Assembly: GCA_001969505.1 (NCBI GenBank)
Contig: LSSK01000783.1
Span: forward strand, 1 to 36,809
Reading direction: 5' to 3'
Length of the DNA: 36,809 nucleotides
Origin: Zancudomyces culisetae
Taxonomy: Eukaryota > Kickxellomycota > Harpellomycetes > Harpellales > Legeriomycetaceae
Below are positions 19,146 through 28,985 of the stretch, in pieces (positions within the stretch are counted from its first letter, which is position 1; every line of letters begins with the position of its first letter). The translations under genes and the position numbers were made by a program. The notes under the pieces are model-generated. The model saw only the letters and a program-made list of their open reading frames with translations. It did not search any database and was not told the origin of the DNA.

Positions 19146-20581
19146 TTTCGATTCCTGTCTTGGATATTTCGGGATAGTGCAGGAAATAACACAGGCGTTT
19201 TTTTATTTTGCACAAAAAGGGATCGGCGGGAAAATGTAGTTTAAGTGCTATCTGTATTTGAAAGTACTTAACATATTACATTTATATACCATCTTACCCA
19301 GGTTTTTATACTGGCCTTTATAATTTGTATTGTCTCATTTCTCAAAATCATCATGTTATAAACGTATTTGCTAAGCTATTCAATGGGCAAAGTTGGCTAA
19401 AAATGTAAATTTTCATTTCCTATAACACCATGGGTCTGATTTATAGTATAACTAACTATCACCCATTTCGAACTTTCTAGTGTGCCTGTTTATTAATTTT
19501 TTGAACCTTCATGTACTCCAAAATAGTAGTAAGTGTAAAAAGTCTCGTATGCTCAACTTCAAGTTATTCATACTGAATGTATATGAAATTCTAGAGAAAC
19601 TAATAGCATGCAGAGCAAAAAAAAGCAATAAATATTACATCAATCTTACGTTGATGCATCTGTAAAAAAAGTGATACCAGCCAAATGCTCGATGTTTATA
19701 CACATCAACCCGCATGTTCATATTTTTTGGGAAGAAAACAATAATTGATCACTTCTGATGACCAGGGCCAGTGTTTTTGAATGAATTTTCTTTATTCCGT
19801 TTCAAAAGTTAGAATGAAACGCTGGCTGTTGGCTATTTACATCCAATTATCAAAAGTAAAAAATAAATAGTTGTGCATTCCCCCCCCCCCTCCCCCCACC
19901 ATAGCCGTTACGAGTAAATATTCCTCTTTTCTGTGTCTAGCATCAAAAAACCAGTTGAGCAAAAATACTCTGCGCACAAACTCCAGTTTTTGAACTTGCG
20001 AAAATTTCAATCATTATTATTCTGCGCCCCCTCATTTTTTTATTCTCCGCTGTTTTACGGTTTTCGCCCATCACCTCCTTCTAGTCTTCGAAAAGACCAT
20101 CTTTAATTACATAAAAACCGAAACACAGCAGGCTAATTTGCATTTTCTCGGACTGTGCTTTTCTAATCCATCAGAGATTTGATCGACAAATGGACCAAGC
20201 TACTTTAGAGTTTCTGTTACTAATATTAACCGGGTTTTTCCACATCTAAAAAAAACCCAGCCAAAAGCTGTTTTGATTAATGTGAGATATTAGTGGTCCA
20301 TTACGAGTATCCATTATTCCCAAGGTAGAAAAGTCTATACATTTACTGAAATTCCAGTTTAAAGTGAGAGCGTAGTTTCCAATACCATCTTTATTTTCAT
20401 CCACATGCCCATCAGCACAGCCAGCATTCTTTATTTTTACCTACCCCTTATTATGTAAAAGAAAAGAGGTGTGCCTAGGTAGTTTTTTACATTAACGTCG
20501 CCAATAACTGCTTTAAAAGGCAGCTCAACAATCTGTTTAGAGTCGAAATATAATAAAAAATAATACCTTGATAAGGATAAG
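19146..20581. other. Divergent promoter region (PLC-like / hexokinase-like)
   Basis: 1.4 kb with no supportable gene. Features seen are a long C tract at 19880-19897 (11 C, T, 6 C) and general pyrimidine bias from 19880 to 20110, which often marks fungal promoters. Confidence 0.5.
19880..19897. repeat. Poly-C tract with G-quadruplex potential on the minus strand
   Basis: Eleven C, one T and six C in a row, about 690 bases before the hexokinase-like ATG. The minus strand could fold into a G-quadruplex. Length may be unstable or mis-sequenced. Confidence 0.6.
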
Positions 20582-22240
20582 ATGACACAAAACGCTGAGC
20601 ATTTCAAAGAAAGTGGTTACGAGCCCGTTGAACAGAATGTAGGCAAAAAAAACAAAAAATTCGAAAAACTAGGCCTTAAAAAAAGCATGAGAAATGTGTT
20701 TAGCAAGATAGCCGAGCACCGACCGAGAAGGGGACTCTTGGAAAAAATAGAGGAAATAAGACAGGGCTTACAGGTTGATTTGGATATGCAACAAAGGATC
20801 ATCAAAAAACTTCACATAAGCATGCAGAGGGGGTTGGAGGAAAATACCGGAAGGAACTGTGATGATGGGAGAGAGGATGCGCTGTCAATGTTTTTGAGCT
20901 ATGTAACTAGCAGACCGCACGCAAAAACTGTTGTCGGTAAAGAATGTCTATCTATGGATTTAGGTGGCACTTATTTGAGAATTAGCCACGTAAAATTTAA
21001 CGCTCATGATGGTGGACAGTTCAAAGATGAGTACGAAATAAAGCAGGAAAAGTACAAGATAACAGATGAGGCAAAGACGGCAACACTGTTTGAATGGGTA
21101 GCAGAGCAAGTTGAGGAATTCATGGAGACAAAAGCCATCGGCCAGATTGAGAAAGATGTATGCATTCCATGCGGTTTTACGTTTTCTTTTCCAACAGATC
21201 AAACTGCTATAGATAAAGGTATATTACGACTTTGGTGTAAGGGATTCGCAGTTCCAGATATCGAAGGAAAGCGGGATGTGGTGGAACTCACACAAAGTGA
21301 AATGGATAAGCGGGGTGTAAAAGTAAAAATAGTCGCACTCTTAAACGACACTGTGGCCACAATGGTTGCGAGCACTTACTTCCATAGTAGGACGGCTATG
21401 TGCACGATTTTTGGAACGGGAAACAACGCAAGCTACTGGGAAAAAATAAAAGACATACCGAAATATACACCACCTGACAAGAACAGTGGGGCTCGGGTTG
21501 GTGGTAACGATTCCAGTAACAGCAGTGGTGGTGCCAGTGATGATGAGATGGCGATCAACATTGAGTGGGGAGCATTTGATAATTTAAGAGAGGTGTTGCC
21601 ATATACAAACTATGATAACGACATCAATCGAAGATCACCACCTATTGGCTTGCAGGTTTTGGAAAAAATGGTTGCAGGGCTTTATCTTGGTGAAGTCGTA
21701 CGTGTCATCTTAGTGGATTTAATTGACCATAAGCTTTTGTTTAGCCATCAAGGGAATGATTTTATGAGCCTTAGGCGATTTTTCAGGGAGGAGTATTCTT
21801 TTGATACGGCCCTAATATCTGTCATTGTAGCCGACGATTCTGAAGATTTGGAAGATGTTGCTGATATTATAGCTCCTGAATTGCCAGACCACGTAAATAT
21901 TACACAATTGGACTTACTAATCATCAAATACATTTGCTTACTCACCTCTATCCGCTCTGCAAGCCTAAGCGCTGCTATGGTGGCTGGGGTTTTGTTGTTT
22001 AGAAACAAACATGAAAGCCTTGTGCCAACTGTCCTCTCTGATGATCCCAATCAAAACATTGTTGTTGTTGGCGTGGAAGGTTCCGCCTACGACCTTCCTG
22101 GATTTAGCCAATTTTTGTCTGCTTCCACAAATTCTTTACTTTCTTACAATAATGTAAAATTTAAAGCTGTATTTGAATTTGTCCAAAATGCGTCTATCCT
22201 TGGTTCAGCTATTGTTGCGCTAATGACCTCAAGCGCCTAG
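20582..22240 (+). CDS. Divergent hexokinase-family protein
   Basis: 552 residues, single exon, longer than the usual 480-500 because of a basic N-terminal extension (1-50) and a Gly/Ser/Asp-rich insert at about 300-322. Hexokinase motifs in order are LSMDLGGTY (phosphate 1), FTFSFPTDQTAIDKGILRLWCKGF with Ser202 and Lys220, NDTVATMVA with Asn255 and catalytic-type Asp256, FGTGNNASYWE (phosphate 2), NIEWGAF with Glu328, and EKMVAGLYLGEVVR with Glu361. Sugar contacts are thus kept. Two positions differ from active glucose kinases: the Asn of GGTN is Tyr131, and the adenosine-site DGS near the C-terminus is EGS (499-501). It could be a specialised kinase such as an N-acetylglucosamine kinase, or a regulatory hexokinase-like protein as known in filamentous fungi. 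The family is certain, the activity is not. Confidence 0.88.
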   Translation: MTQNAEHFKESGYEPVEQNVGKKNKKFEKLGLKKSMRNVFSKIAEHRPRRGLLEKIEEIRQGLQVDLDMQQRIIKKLHISMQRGLEENTGRNCDDGREDALSMFLSYVTSRPHAKTVVGKECLSMDLGGTYLRISHVKFNAHDGGQFKDEYEIKQEKYKITDEAKTATLFEWVAEQVEEFMETKAIGQIEKDVCIPCGFTFSFPTDQTAIDKGILRLWCKGFAVPDIEGKRDVVELTQSEMDKRGVKVKIVALLNDTVATMVASTYFHSRTAMCTIFGTGNNASYWEKIKDIPKYTPPDKNSGARVGGNDSSNSSGGASDDEMAINIEWGAFDNLREVLPYTNYDNDINRRSPPIGLQVLEKMVAGLYLGEVVRVILVDLIDHKLLFSHQGNDFMSLRRFFREEYSFDTALISVIVADDSEDLEDVADIIAPELPDHVNITQLDLLIIKYICLLTSIRSASLSAAMVAGVLLFRNKHESLVPTVLSDDPNQNIVVVGVEGSAYDLPGFSQFLSASTNSLLSYNNVKFKAVFEFVQNASILGSAIVALMTSSA

Positions 22241-22716
22241 ACCAATCAGTATATATCATGTTATTCCGCGCTTTTCATTCTAGTTTATGATTTGCTCCGC
22301 TTTGTTTCACGTTTTAGCATTTTATCTTAGCATTTGGAAATTTTAACATTTGCTTTCACACAAAAATTAATTCCATAAATATCCATGCCTAAACGCACAC
22401 TAACTAGATATTGTGGGGTTACATATTTTCTCGCTCTTGCAATTCTTATCTGTCTATCTACTTTGTTTTACAAGTTTTTGATACACAACTCTAGTGGAGC
22501 CTGGTTCGACTTCTGGTACTGTTTGTTTGCAAGCAAAACTTGGGTAGCAACGAAAAAAAAAGAAAAAACGAATCACACATCACATTTCGGCAGGGTCAGA
22601 GCCATTTAATATAAATCCAGTTAACACTGATATAAAAGCAACACCAACATCGATTATCAGCGGCGAAATCTTGCAATATACCTCTCCAGACTACCTTTCC
22701 ACCCAGCACAAATACT
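22241..22716. other. Intergenic before SKP1
   Basis: 476 bases. It contains a 74-codon ORF (22385-22609) with one hydrophobic stretch but no recognisable family and no conserved features, so I treat it as chance. The SKP1 leader probably starts in the last 100 bases. Confidence 0.45.
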
Positions 22717-23328
22717 ATGGAGCACATAAATGAACAACCGACACATATAAATTTAAAATTACAAACTTCAGAGGGATGTATAGTCCTCGCACCCAGGAAT
22801 ATGCTGGAGAAATTTTCCAATACAGTCAAGGATGTTATTTTACAACTCCCCGAATCGCACGAGTGTGAGGTGATTCCCCTTCCAAACATTTCAGCCACGA
22901 TATTAAACAAAGTTATTGCGTATTGCTCTCATCACTACAATTCCCACCAATCCTCGGCGACTGCCAGAAAATGTACCAGCGAACCAATTGTTCCCAAAAT
23001 ACAGCCTTCTTCAACGTTTCAGTATTCAGGAGCTCATATAGTCAATGGCAACACCTCTAGCAGCATCGGAAGCGCAGAATCTGGTATAAGCTTTTGTGAG
23101 TGGGATCTCAGTTTTACTAGAATTCTCGACCAAGCCACGCTTTTTGATTTGCTTTTGGCGGCGAATTACTTGGATATAGAACAGCTTGTAAATCTGGCTT
23201 GTTTTTCTATCGCCTCGCTGTATAAATCAAAATCGGTTGAAGAAATCAGAACGGCATTTGGTATAAAAAATGATTTTAGCGCTCTACAGGAGCGCCAGGT
23301 GTTAGATAACAACTCTTGGTGCGAATAG
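22717..23328 (+). CDS. SKP1: SKP1, SCF ubiquitin ligase adaptor, with an internal insert
   Basis: 203 residues, single exon. The N-terminal POZ part is recognisable (INLKLQTSEGCIVLAP, then VIPLPNISATILNKVIAYCSHH at 52-73). The C-terminal F-box-binding part is very clear: FCEWDLSF, ILDQATLFDLLLAANYLDIEQL (137-158), VEEIRTAFGIKNDFS and a final NNSWCE. SKP1 links cullin-1 to F-box proteins. Between the two halves, residues about 74-126 form a Ser/Thr/Asn-rich insert. Yeast SKP1 and others also carry an acidic loop here, but this one is not acidic. The start is the first ATG and gives the family's expected N-terminus. The alpha2 proteasome gene converges on it with only 106 bases between stops. 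Confidence 0.93.
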   Translation: MEHINEQPTHINLKLQTSEGCIVLAPRNMLEKFSNTVKDVILQLPESHECEVIPLPNISATILNKVIAYCSHHYNSHQSSATARKCTSEPIVPKIQPSSTFQYSGAHIVNGNTSSSIGSAESGISFCEWDLSFTRILDQATLFDLLLAANYLDIEQLVNLACFSIASLYKSKSVEEIRTAFGIKNDFSALQERQVLDNNSWCE

Positions 23329-23434
23329 TTAGTCGTGTGTATTGATATTTCCTTTAGAAACTTTTGTTTTTATTAATGAATCAAACCTTGATAGTATATT
23401 GAAAGCCAATAATGTAATATAACAATAAAAGGAT

Positions 23435-24307
23435 TTAGATATTCGCCAAGTAGTCCCGGATTTCAGATTTGCCAAGCTTTTTAAATTGAGGCTTAGTCGT
23501 CTTCACCTCACCTGTCGGTGTAACCATTTTTGTTACCGTGTCAGCCCCTATTATACCTATCTCAATGGAGTTCTCGTCCAACTGACCCTCAAAACCCTCT
23601 TTTAACGCCAAAATGGCTGTATGGATTGTATCCTCCAAAATCATAAGATCTTCCGTATTCGTTCCATACCTTTTTTCCAAAAAACTTTTCAATGATGCCA
23701 TGTTTTTTCCTATAGCCGTTGCTTTCCATGGAAAATATGCGCCACTTGGATCGAGCTGATACAAACATGGTCGGGCATTCCCGTGGTCATCTTCATCAAT
23801 ACCAGCTATTAGCAGACTTACGCCAAATGGTCTAACTCCTCCGCTTTGTGTAAATTCCTGCATTACAGAGGCTAGCTTTTTTACCAGTACATTCACTGGT
23901 GGATCTTCTTTATACTCCATCACATATTGTTGGGCTATTTTCCGTGCCCTTGCCACCAAAACGCGATAATCTGGTCCCATCCCCGAATAACTCATTCCTA
24001 TACTGCCACATATCATTTCTATCGAGCTCATCGAGCTGAGATCTATCAAACTGGTTCCAGGCTTCTTCTCGCTTACTATAACTACATTGTCTAGCCCTAT
24101 TTCATCATAATAAACTGTTTATATATTCTCCCTTTTTAACAAAAATACATTCAGAAAAAGAAATAAAACTATATAAAAACAATATAAAAACACACCTTTA
24201 ATTCCTACTGTTGCTGTTCCATTACCAACAGCGGTTAATGCATGTTCTATTTGTCCCAATTTGCCGCTGGGTGAAAACGTTGTCAGCGAAAAATTATGTA
24301 AGCTCAT
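23435..24307 (-). CDS. PRE8: 20S proteasome subunit alpha2 (two exons)
   Basis: Exon 1 runs 24307-24196, exon 2 24096-23435, intron 99 bases (gtgtgt...atag), 257 residues; yeast Pre8 is 250. Exon 1 encodes [22 protein letters not shown], the alpha-subunit signature that forms the gate helix. Exon 2 opens [14 protein letters not shown] and contains [52 protein letters not shown] and [19 protein letters not shown]. As an alpha subunit it is not proteolytic; it forms the outer ring and gate of the core particle. An oddity is QIEHAL in place of the nearly universal QIEYAL. Small inserts lie near DEDDHGNA and IGADTVTKM. The gene name follows yeast. Confidence 0.95.
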
Positions 24308-26171
24308 TTTTTTATAGTTTGCTTTGCTAGCGGGCTCGAGATCTGCTAATGTGTAATCGTTTTTTAGTAGCTAGTTCTGAAATAACTGTTTTAATTGTTT
24401 GTTTTGGGCTAGTAAACCACCTTTATTTACCTTTTGTGAATATACTTGCTTTTACAAAAATTGAAAGCCGAAAATTGATGACGTTATGTAAATATTTTTG
24501 TTTTGTATGCTATTTAAAAATAATTTTTAATTCCTAAAGCGGGTATGAGCAAAAAATTAAACTGTCTTTGAAAAAAAAAAAATTATACCACAGGTATGGC
24601 TCAGCTGGGAGGCATTCAGTGATCCGTCCCGTGCACTGCTTGTACCATGTCTTGATTATTTTTACTAATATTAGTTGCAAACGTGTAATAGTCATAATTG
24701 TAGAGCACTACATGCTGCTGTACATTGTGTAAAAGGTTTTCTTTACTCAGTAGAGTGGAAACAGTTAAGGTGGTAATAACATCACTACAATGCATAAACC
24801 GCTAGACGCTATCTGAGCCCAACAAAAGATAAACAACATATGGTCACCTTTACTGCTCCATTAAAGTCTATTTATAAAAAAACACAAAGCTAACAGTACA
24901 TCTTGTAATAAAAAAAGTCGGTTATGTGTATACGACTCAAGCGATTAGCCAAGGAACACAGATTCCTAATATTCTGATGTGCAGATAGCTTGGGTAAAGA
25001 ATAAATTTGTTTCTTTCATGTTAAATTCTTATCTTTCATCCATTTGTTAGTTTGGAAGGCTAGTAAAAATCACATTATAGTTTAATAACAACGCTGTGCT
25101 TGATAAGATAATGCAAATTAGTCGTATAAGGTCTTTGCTCATTTACTTTGCCTTCAGCTTAGGCACCCTTTACTATTTTATTTAAGTATACATCTATGCT
25201 TGAATAGCTGTAGAATCCTCGTGTCTATCATACCATTTACTAATAATACGTTGTGGTAATTAAAACATCCTATCCTCAAAGTCGATAATGCTTGGATGTG
25301 GTTTAAAATTGCTAATGCGTGTAAGTGGGGTAGTTTAATGCGTAGGTTTTTCCATTCGACTTTTATTCGCCTCCCCACCTTCGCGTGAAATTTTTAGTAC
25401 AATTTGGCGCATTGACTCTTGGAGTAATAAAATATGACTTTCTGTTTGTACACGTTCCAGCAATTTTTATCGGTTAAAAAAAATATACTGTATTTCTGTT
25501 TTACTGTATGAACCAGCGTGATAGGCGATGGTAGCTTAAATTAATTCGAAACAAAGTTTTGAAACAAAAATTAGTAAAACTACCCTGGATGACAATTGAT
25601 TTTGAGTCCAGGTGTTGATCTCAAGCTTTCACTGGGAGCTAAGCCTAATATATGCATAAAACACAGCACAGTACAATTGAATAAGTTAAACAGTACGCTT
25701 TGCTCATACTCTTTTCTGGATATCAGACCATGCTAGCTGCTAAACTAGATGAAATTATGTAGGAAGAATCAAAATAAATATAGTGGTCTTGTGTTATAAC
25801 TAGCATTAGCAGCTAGGAGTTATCTATATTTTCATCGCCCTCTACCCTTATAAAAAATAACACTGGTAAATTAAAATTATGAACAAATTCAAGAATATAG
25901 TATTATTATGAATATGAACATTCAGCACAACTGCTTCGAAAATAAACAATATAACTAGTACACGCATACTAATTATACGAATAGTTCTAGGGCTATAAGA
26001 ATATATTTTTAAATAGTCTGAAGCGTGGGTATTTTCTGAATATTTACGCGAGGCGAGTACGTGTATAGTTTGATTAAGTGCTCGCAATTTATATTACTTG
26101 TGGAAGTACATAGCCATCCTTCACCAACCTTACAAAAAAGTTATAGTGTTAATACAGTTTAAAAAAGGAAG
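24308..26171. other. Intergenic with one tRNA-like segment
   Basis: 1.86 kb with no supportable protein gene. The one structured item is at 24590-24663 and is listed separately. A 66-codon minus-strand reading at 25178-25378 has no recognised motif. Confidence 0.5.
24590..24663 (+). ncRNA. Candidate short structured, tRNA-like RNA
   Basis: TGGCTCAGCTGG at 24597-24608 matches the Pol III A-box / tRNA D-arm consensus exactly. The seven bases before it (24590-24596) pair with TACC-a-TGT at 24643-24650, leaving one bulged base, like an acceptor stem. Inside is a CAGTG/CACTG hairpin (24617-24621 with 24634-24638). A T5 run at 24659-24663 could end Pol III transcription. There is no B-box and no T-arm, so it is not an ordinary tRNA. 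It may be a decayed tRNA, a tRNA-derived small RNA or chance. Confidence 0.25.
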
Positions 26172-27328
26172 ATGGATGTAATAAATACCAGCACTATTTC
26201 GTCTCAGACAAATGTTGTTTCTGAAACTGATTACAAAGCAAGAAAAAATACCGATTCTCTGTGTTTCACGTATCTATCAAATACGTACTGCAAAGACGAT
26301 GATGGCAACATAACCTGTACAAGCTGCGACACTTCCAGGCATATCGGTAAGTTTAATTTATTTATAAACATTCTATCATATAAGCCTACCTATCTCAACG
26401 CCCTACATACCTTCTAAACAAACATGCTTATTTCTAGATGCCGTGTATATCGTTGTGCTCTTTCTACTGGCGGGAATGCTGATAGGTAAAGCAATCATTT
26501 AACTAATATACCCATGAAGTTGTAAAAAAGCTATTTATGATGTTATATGAAGGTTTTTTGTAGCTAAAAACACATGTAAACATAGCTATAGCGATTAAGC
26601 TGGGTCATAAAATGATCCAGTCTAGCAACAACATTTCAGACCAAGAACAGACCGAAACTAATCGAGGTGATTCAGATGTAAAAAAACAGAAAACACTAGC
26701 ACTAACAGAGGGTGAGTTGGAAAAATATCCTATAACTACATGTATAAAGATTCTGGAAGCGATTGGAAGGAAAAAGGACGTACCTGGAAACATAAGATGC
26801 GAATACAGAGAAAGTGAAAAATCATATGCTGGTGTTCAAATAGTCATCGATGATGGGGTAAAGAGTAAAAATGAGGATGTGAAAGCAGGTGCAGATGCAG
26901 ATATGGATAAAATTAAAATTAAAGATGCACAAATTGATACAGGTCAAAAACTAAACGCAACAGCACTAAGTGATAGGATAGCCAACACTCTTTCGTTTGC
27001 AAGTGTATACGAGATATTACATAGAGAGTATCAACCTGAAATGAAGCAACAAGCGGAGCAACAGCAAAAAGTCGAAAAATGCCACAAATTTGTAGAATTA
27101 AATTCTACTGACTGTAGTGCTGAAGTGAAAAAGAGAGATAATGTTATGGGTGTGAATGAGATTGACTGTTTAATTTGTTTTGAAAAAATAGAGAGTAATG
27201 ATTTTGTTAGGGAAATACCGTGTAATCATATTTACCATCGGGAGTGTCTCGATATATGGCTTTTGACAAGAGTCGGTATCTGTCCAACATGTAGATTTAA
27301 TTTAAAGCCGTGCTCTTTTAAGTGCTGA
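26172..27328 (+). CDS. Membrane-anchored RING-H2 protein, probable E3 ubiquitin ligase (three exons)
   Basis: I join three exons: 26172-26346, 26438-26485 and 26592-27328, with introns of 91 and 106 bases (gtaagt...ctag, gtaaag...atag). The sum is 960 bases, 319 residues, in frame throughout. Residues 1-58 hold four cysteines (31, 40, 49, 52). Residues about 60-76 (AVYIVVLFLLAGMLIAI) are a membrane span followed by basic residues. A long polar, Lys/Glu/Asp-rich segment follows. The C-terminus is a RING-H2 finger: Cys267, 270, 285, His287, His290, Cys293, 305, 308 (C3H2C3). The layout, short non-cytosolic N-terminus, single span and cytosolic RING, is that of membrane E3 ligases. The RING part alone also opens at an ATG at 26612, so a soluble 238-residue form, or two separate genes, cannot be excluded. 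The RING call is sure, the fusion fairly likely. Confidence 0.75.
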
Positions 27329-27929
27329 ATTTTTGAAACTTTTTTTTGTGTAAAAACAATAAACTATAAGGGAAATTTGGCTGTTTTAGATTATTTAATT
27401 TTATATTTATATGCATATGTATATTTACTCCAGAGATATATGTTTTGTTGTGGATGCTGGTCTAGTATAACCGATATTGCACCATTTTTGGAGTCCGTTT
27501 TGTGAAAAAAGTGGTCTCTTTTAAAGATACAAGATTATATCAGATTTCAAGGCAAAACATTTCTGAACGTAAAACACCATCTTATTTGAGAGATGACATC
27601 GTTTTATCCTCTTGTCAATGTGCTTTAAATAAGCGTTACAGAGCGAATTCGTGCTACAAACCATGAGAATATACATATGTAGACATACAAGAGCCACAGT
27701 CGGGTTTGAAAACATAAAAATAAATAAATTAAGCTTTATTTTTTTTAGCCAAAGGTTGGTGATATCCATCACCCATCCATCTAGCTATTCTCAGCAATTA
27801 TAGAAAAACCTACCCTCATAATCTCTATCTCAAATAGGGTGCAAATCAATCGTAAAAAATATATATTATGGATCTAGGAAAAAGGTTATGTGTTGAGAGT
27901 AATAACAGAGCACGAGTAAATTTCCCAAA
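27329..27929. other. Convergent spacer (RING / PAQR)
   Basis: 600 bases between two 3' ends. AT-rich, no recognisable coding or RNA content. An AATAAA-like site (CAATAAAC) about 30 bases past the RING stop, near 27357, is a likely poly(A) signal. Confidence 0.5.
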
Positions 27930-28985
27930 CTAAATTGCTGGGCATACAGCAGCATGTATATGAGCCCAATGTATGGCCTTTAAAACACCTATATAATGAT
28001 ACCCTGCAGCTGCCAGGACAAGGCAGTGGAAAATGGTGTGAGATTGTAGCCAAATATCAAACTTTCCTGGAAACCATCTCTCTGGAACCCGGGTGCTGTA
28101 GAAGGCAACTGCTACAGTATAAAAAGCGGCCATTTTCGATAAATATCCGAGCTGTAGAGATTGCATAGTATGCGCCCAGCCAAAAGCCAAGAATGAGTGT
28201 ATTCCTGGGATAACCCCAGAGGCTGCCATTCCAACGAACGTAAATGCACGCACGATTCTCCATTCGGGTAAGGAGAAGGTTGGACTAATGGAAAGATAGC
28301 ACACAGCCACACCAAGGATTACGATCATCGATATGTAAAGAACCTTTAGATAGTCATGGCAGTAGAACGCGTAGAAAAATACGGGCACGCAAGATCCAGT
28401 AATTAGAGATGCTATCCCTACATAATCGCATCTATTAAAAAAGCGATGCACCTCATGGGAGTGGCACGAGAAGAGGTGGTATGCCGTAGATAAAAGCAAA
28501 CAACCCACTGCACCTGCAAGGAAGATATACATAACTATAACATCACTCCATTTAACTGTATGTATTTCCGAAGATACCCAGGAAGCCGTCGTAACCATCA
28601 AAACCATGAATACTATTGCGCCTATGAAATGGGTCCATACATTCAAAAATTCGTTGTGTAAATACGTAAGGGATTTGATACATTCCTTGTATGATCCTGT
28701 TGGTGATCTGTATCCTCTTGTAATAAATGTGTTGTCTCTCATCCAAGCCGGTATTTCATCCCATTGTAGCAGCTTTTGTGCTCTTTTCTTCACTTTTGTA
28801 AATGAAGATAAGTCTTCGATACCTGCCCGTAGTGTACTATGCGATTTATTTGCATTACTGTGGATCTTTTTTCGCCCACCTGTGATCTTTTGTGGACGAT
28901 TGTTTGAATTGCTAACCCGTTTCCTTGGTGAAAAGAATGCCTTTTCACCTTTCTGGATCGTATCACAGCCTGTTCCTTTTGTCAT
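27930..28985 (-). CDS. PAQR family (adiponectin receptor / IZH-like) membrane protein
   Basis: 351 residues, single exon. A basic N-terminal tail (1-65) precedes WDEIPAWMRDNTFITRGYRSP (75-95), the family's conserved entry segment, then seven membrane helices. The metal and hydrolase-type site is complete: STAYH (Ser166, His170) at helix 2, CDYVGI with Asp187 at helix 3, and SHTIFH (His316, His320) in the last helix. The fungal relatives are the IZH proteins, linked to zinc and sterol homeostasis and thought to act as ceramidase-like zinc enzymes. A G-rich tract lies about 190 bases upstream of the start (29176-29201). Confidence 0.94.
   Translation of the reverse strand: MTKGTGCDTIQKGEKAFFSPRKRVSNSNNRPQKITGGRKKIHSNANKSHSTLRAGIEDLSSFTKVKKRAQKLLQWDEIPAWMRDNTFITRGYRSPTGSYKECIKSLTYLHNEFLNVWTHFIGAIVFMVLMVTTASWVSSEIHTVKWSDVIVMYIFLAGAVGCLLLSTAYHLFSCHSHEVHRFFNRCDYVGIASLITGSCVPVFFYAFYCHDYLKVLYISMIVILGVAVCYLSISPTFSLPEWRIVRAFTFVGMAASGVIPGIHSFLAFGWAHTMQSLQLGYLSKMAAFYTVAVAFYSTRVPERWFPGKFDIWLQSHTIFHCLVLAAAGYHYIGVLKAIHWAHIHAAVCPAI

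Noticed and set aside
22504-22514. GGTTCGACTTC resembling a tRNA B-box
   Set aside because: One position off consensus, no A-box at the right distance and no cloverleaf.
22385-22609. 74-codon ORF with one hydrophobic stretch before SKP1
   Set aside because: No recognisable family, poor start context and a size seen often by chance in this window.
25178-25378. 66-codon minus-strand ORF
   Set aside because: No motif, no splice partner and no promoter features.
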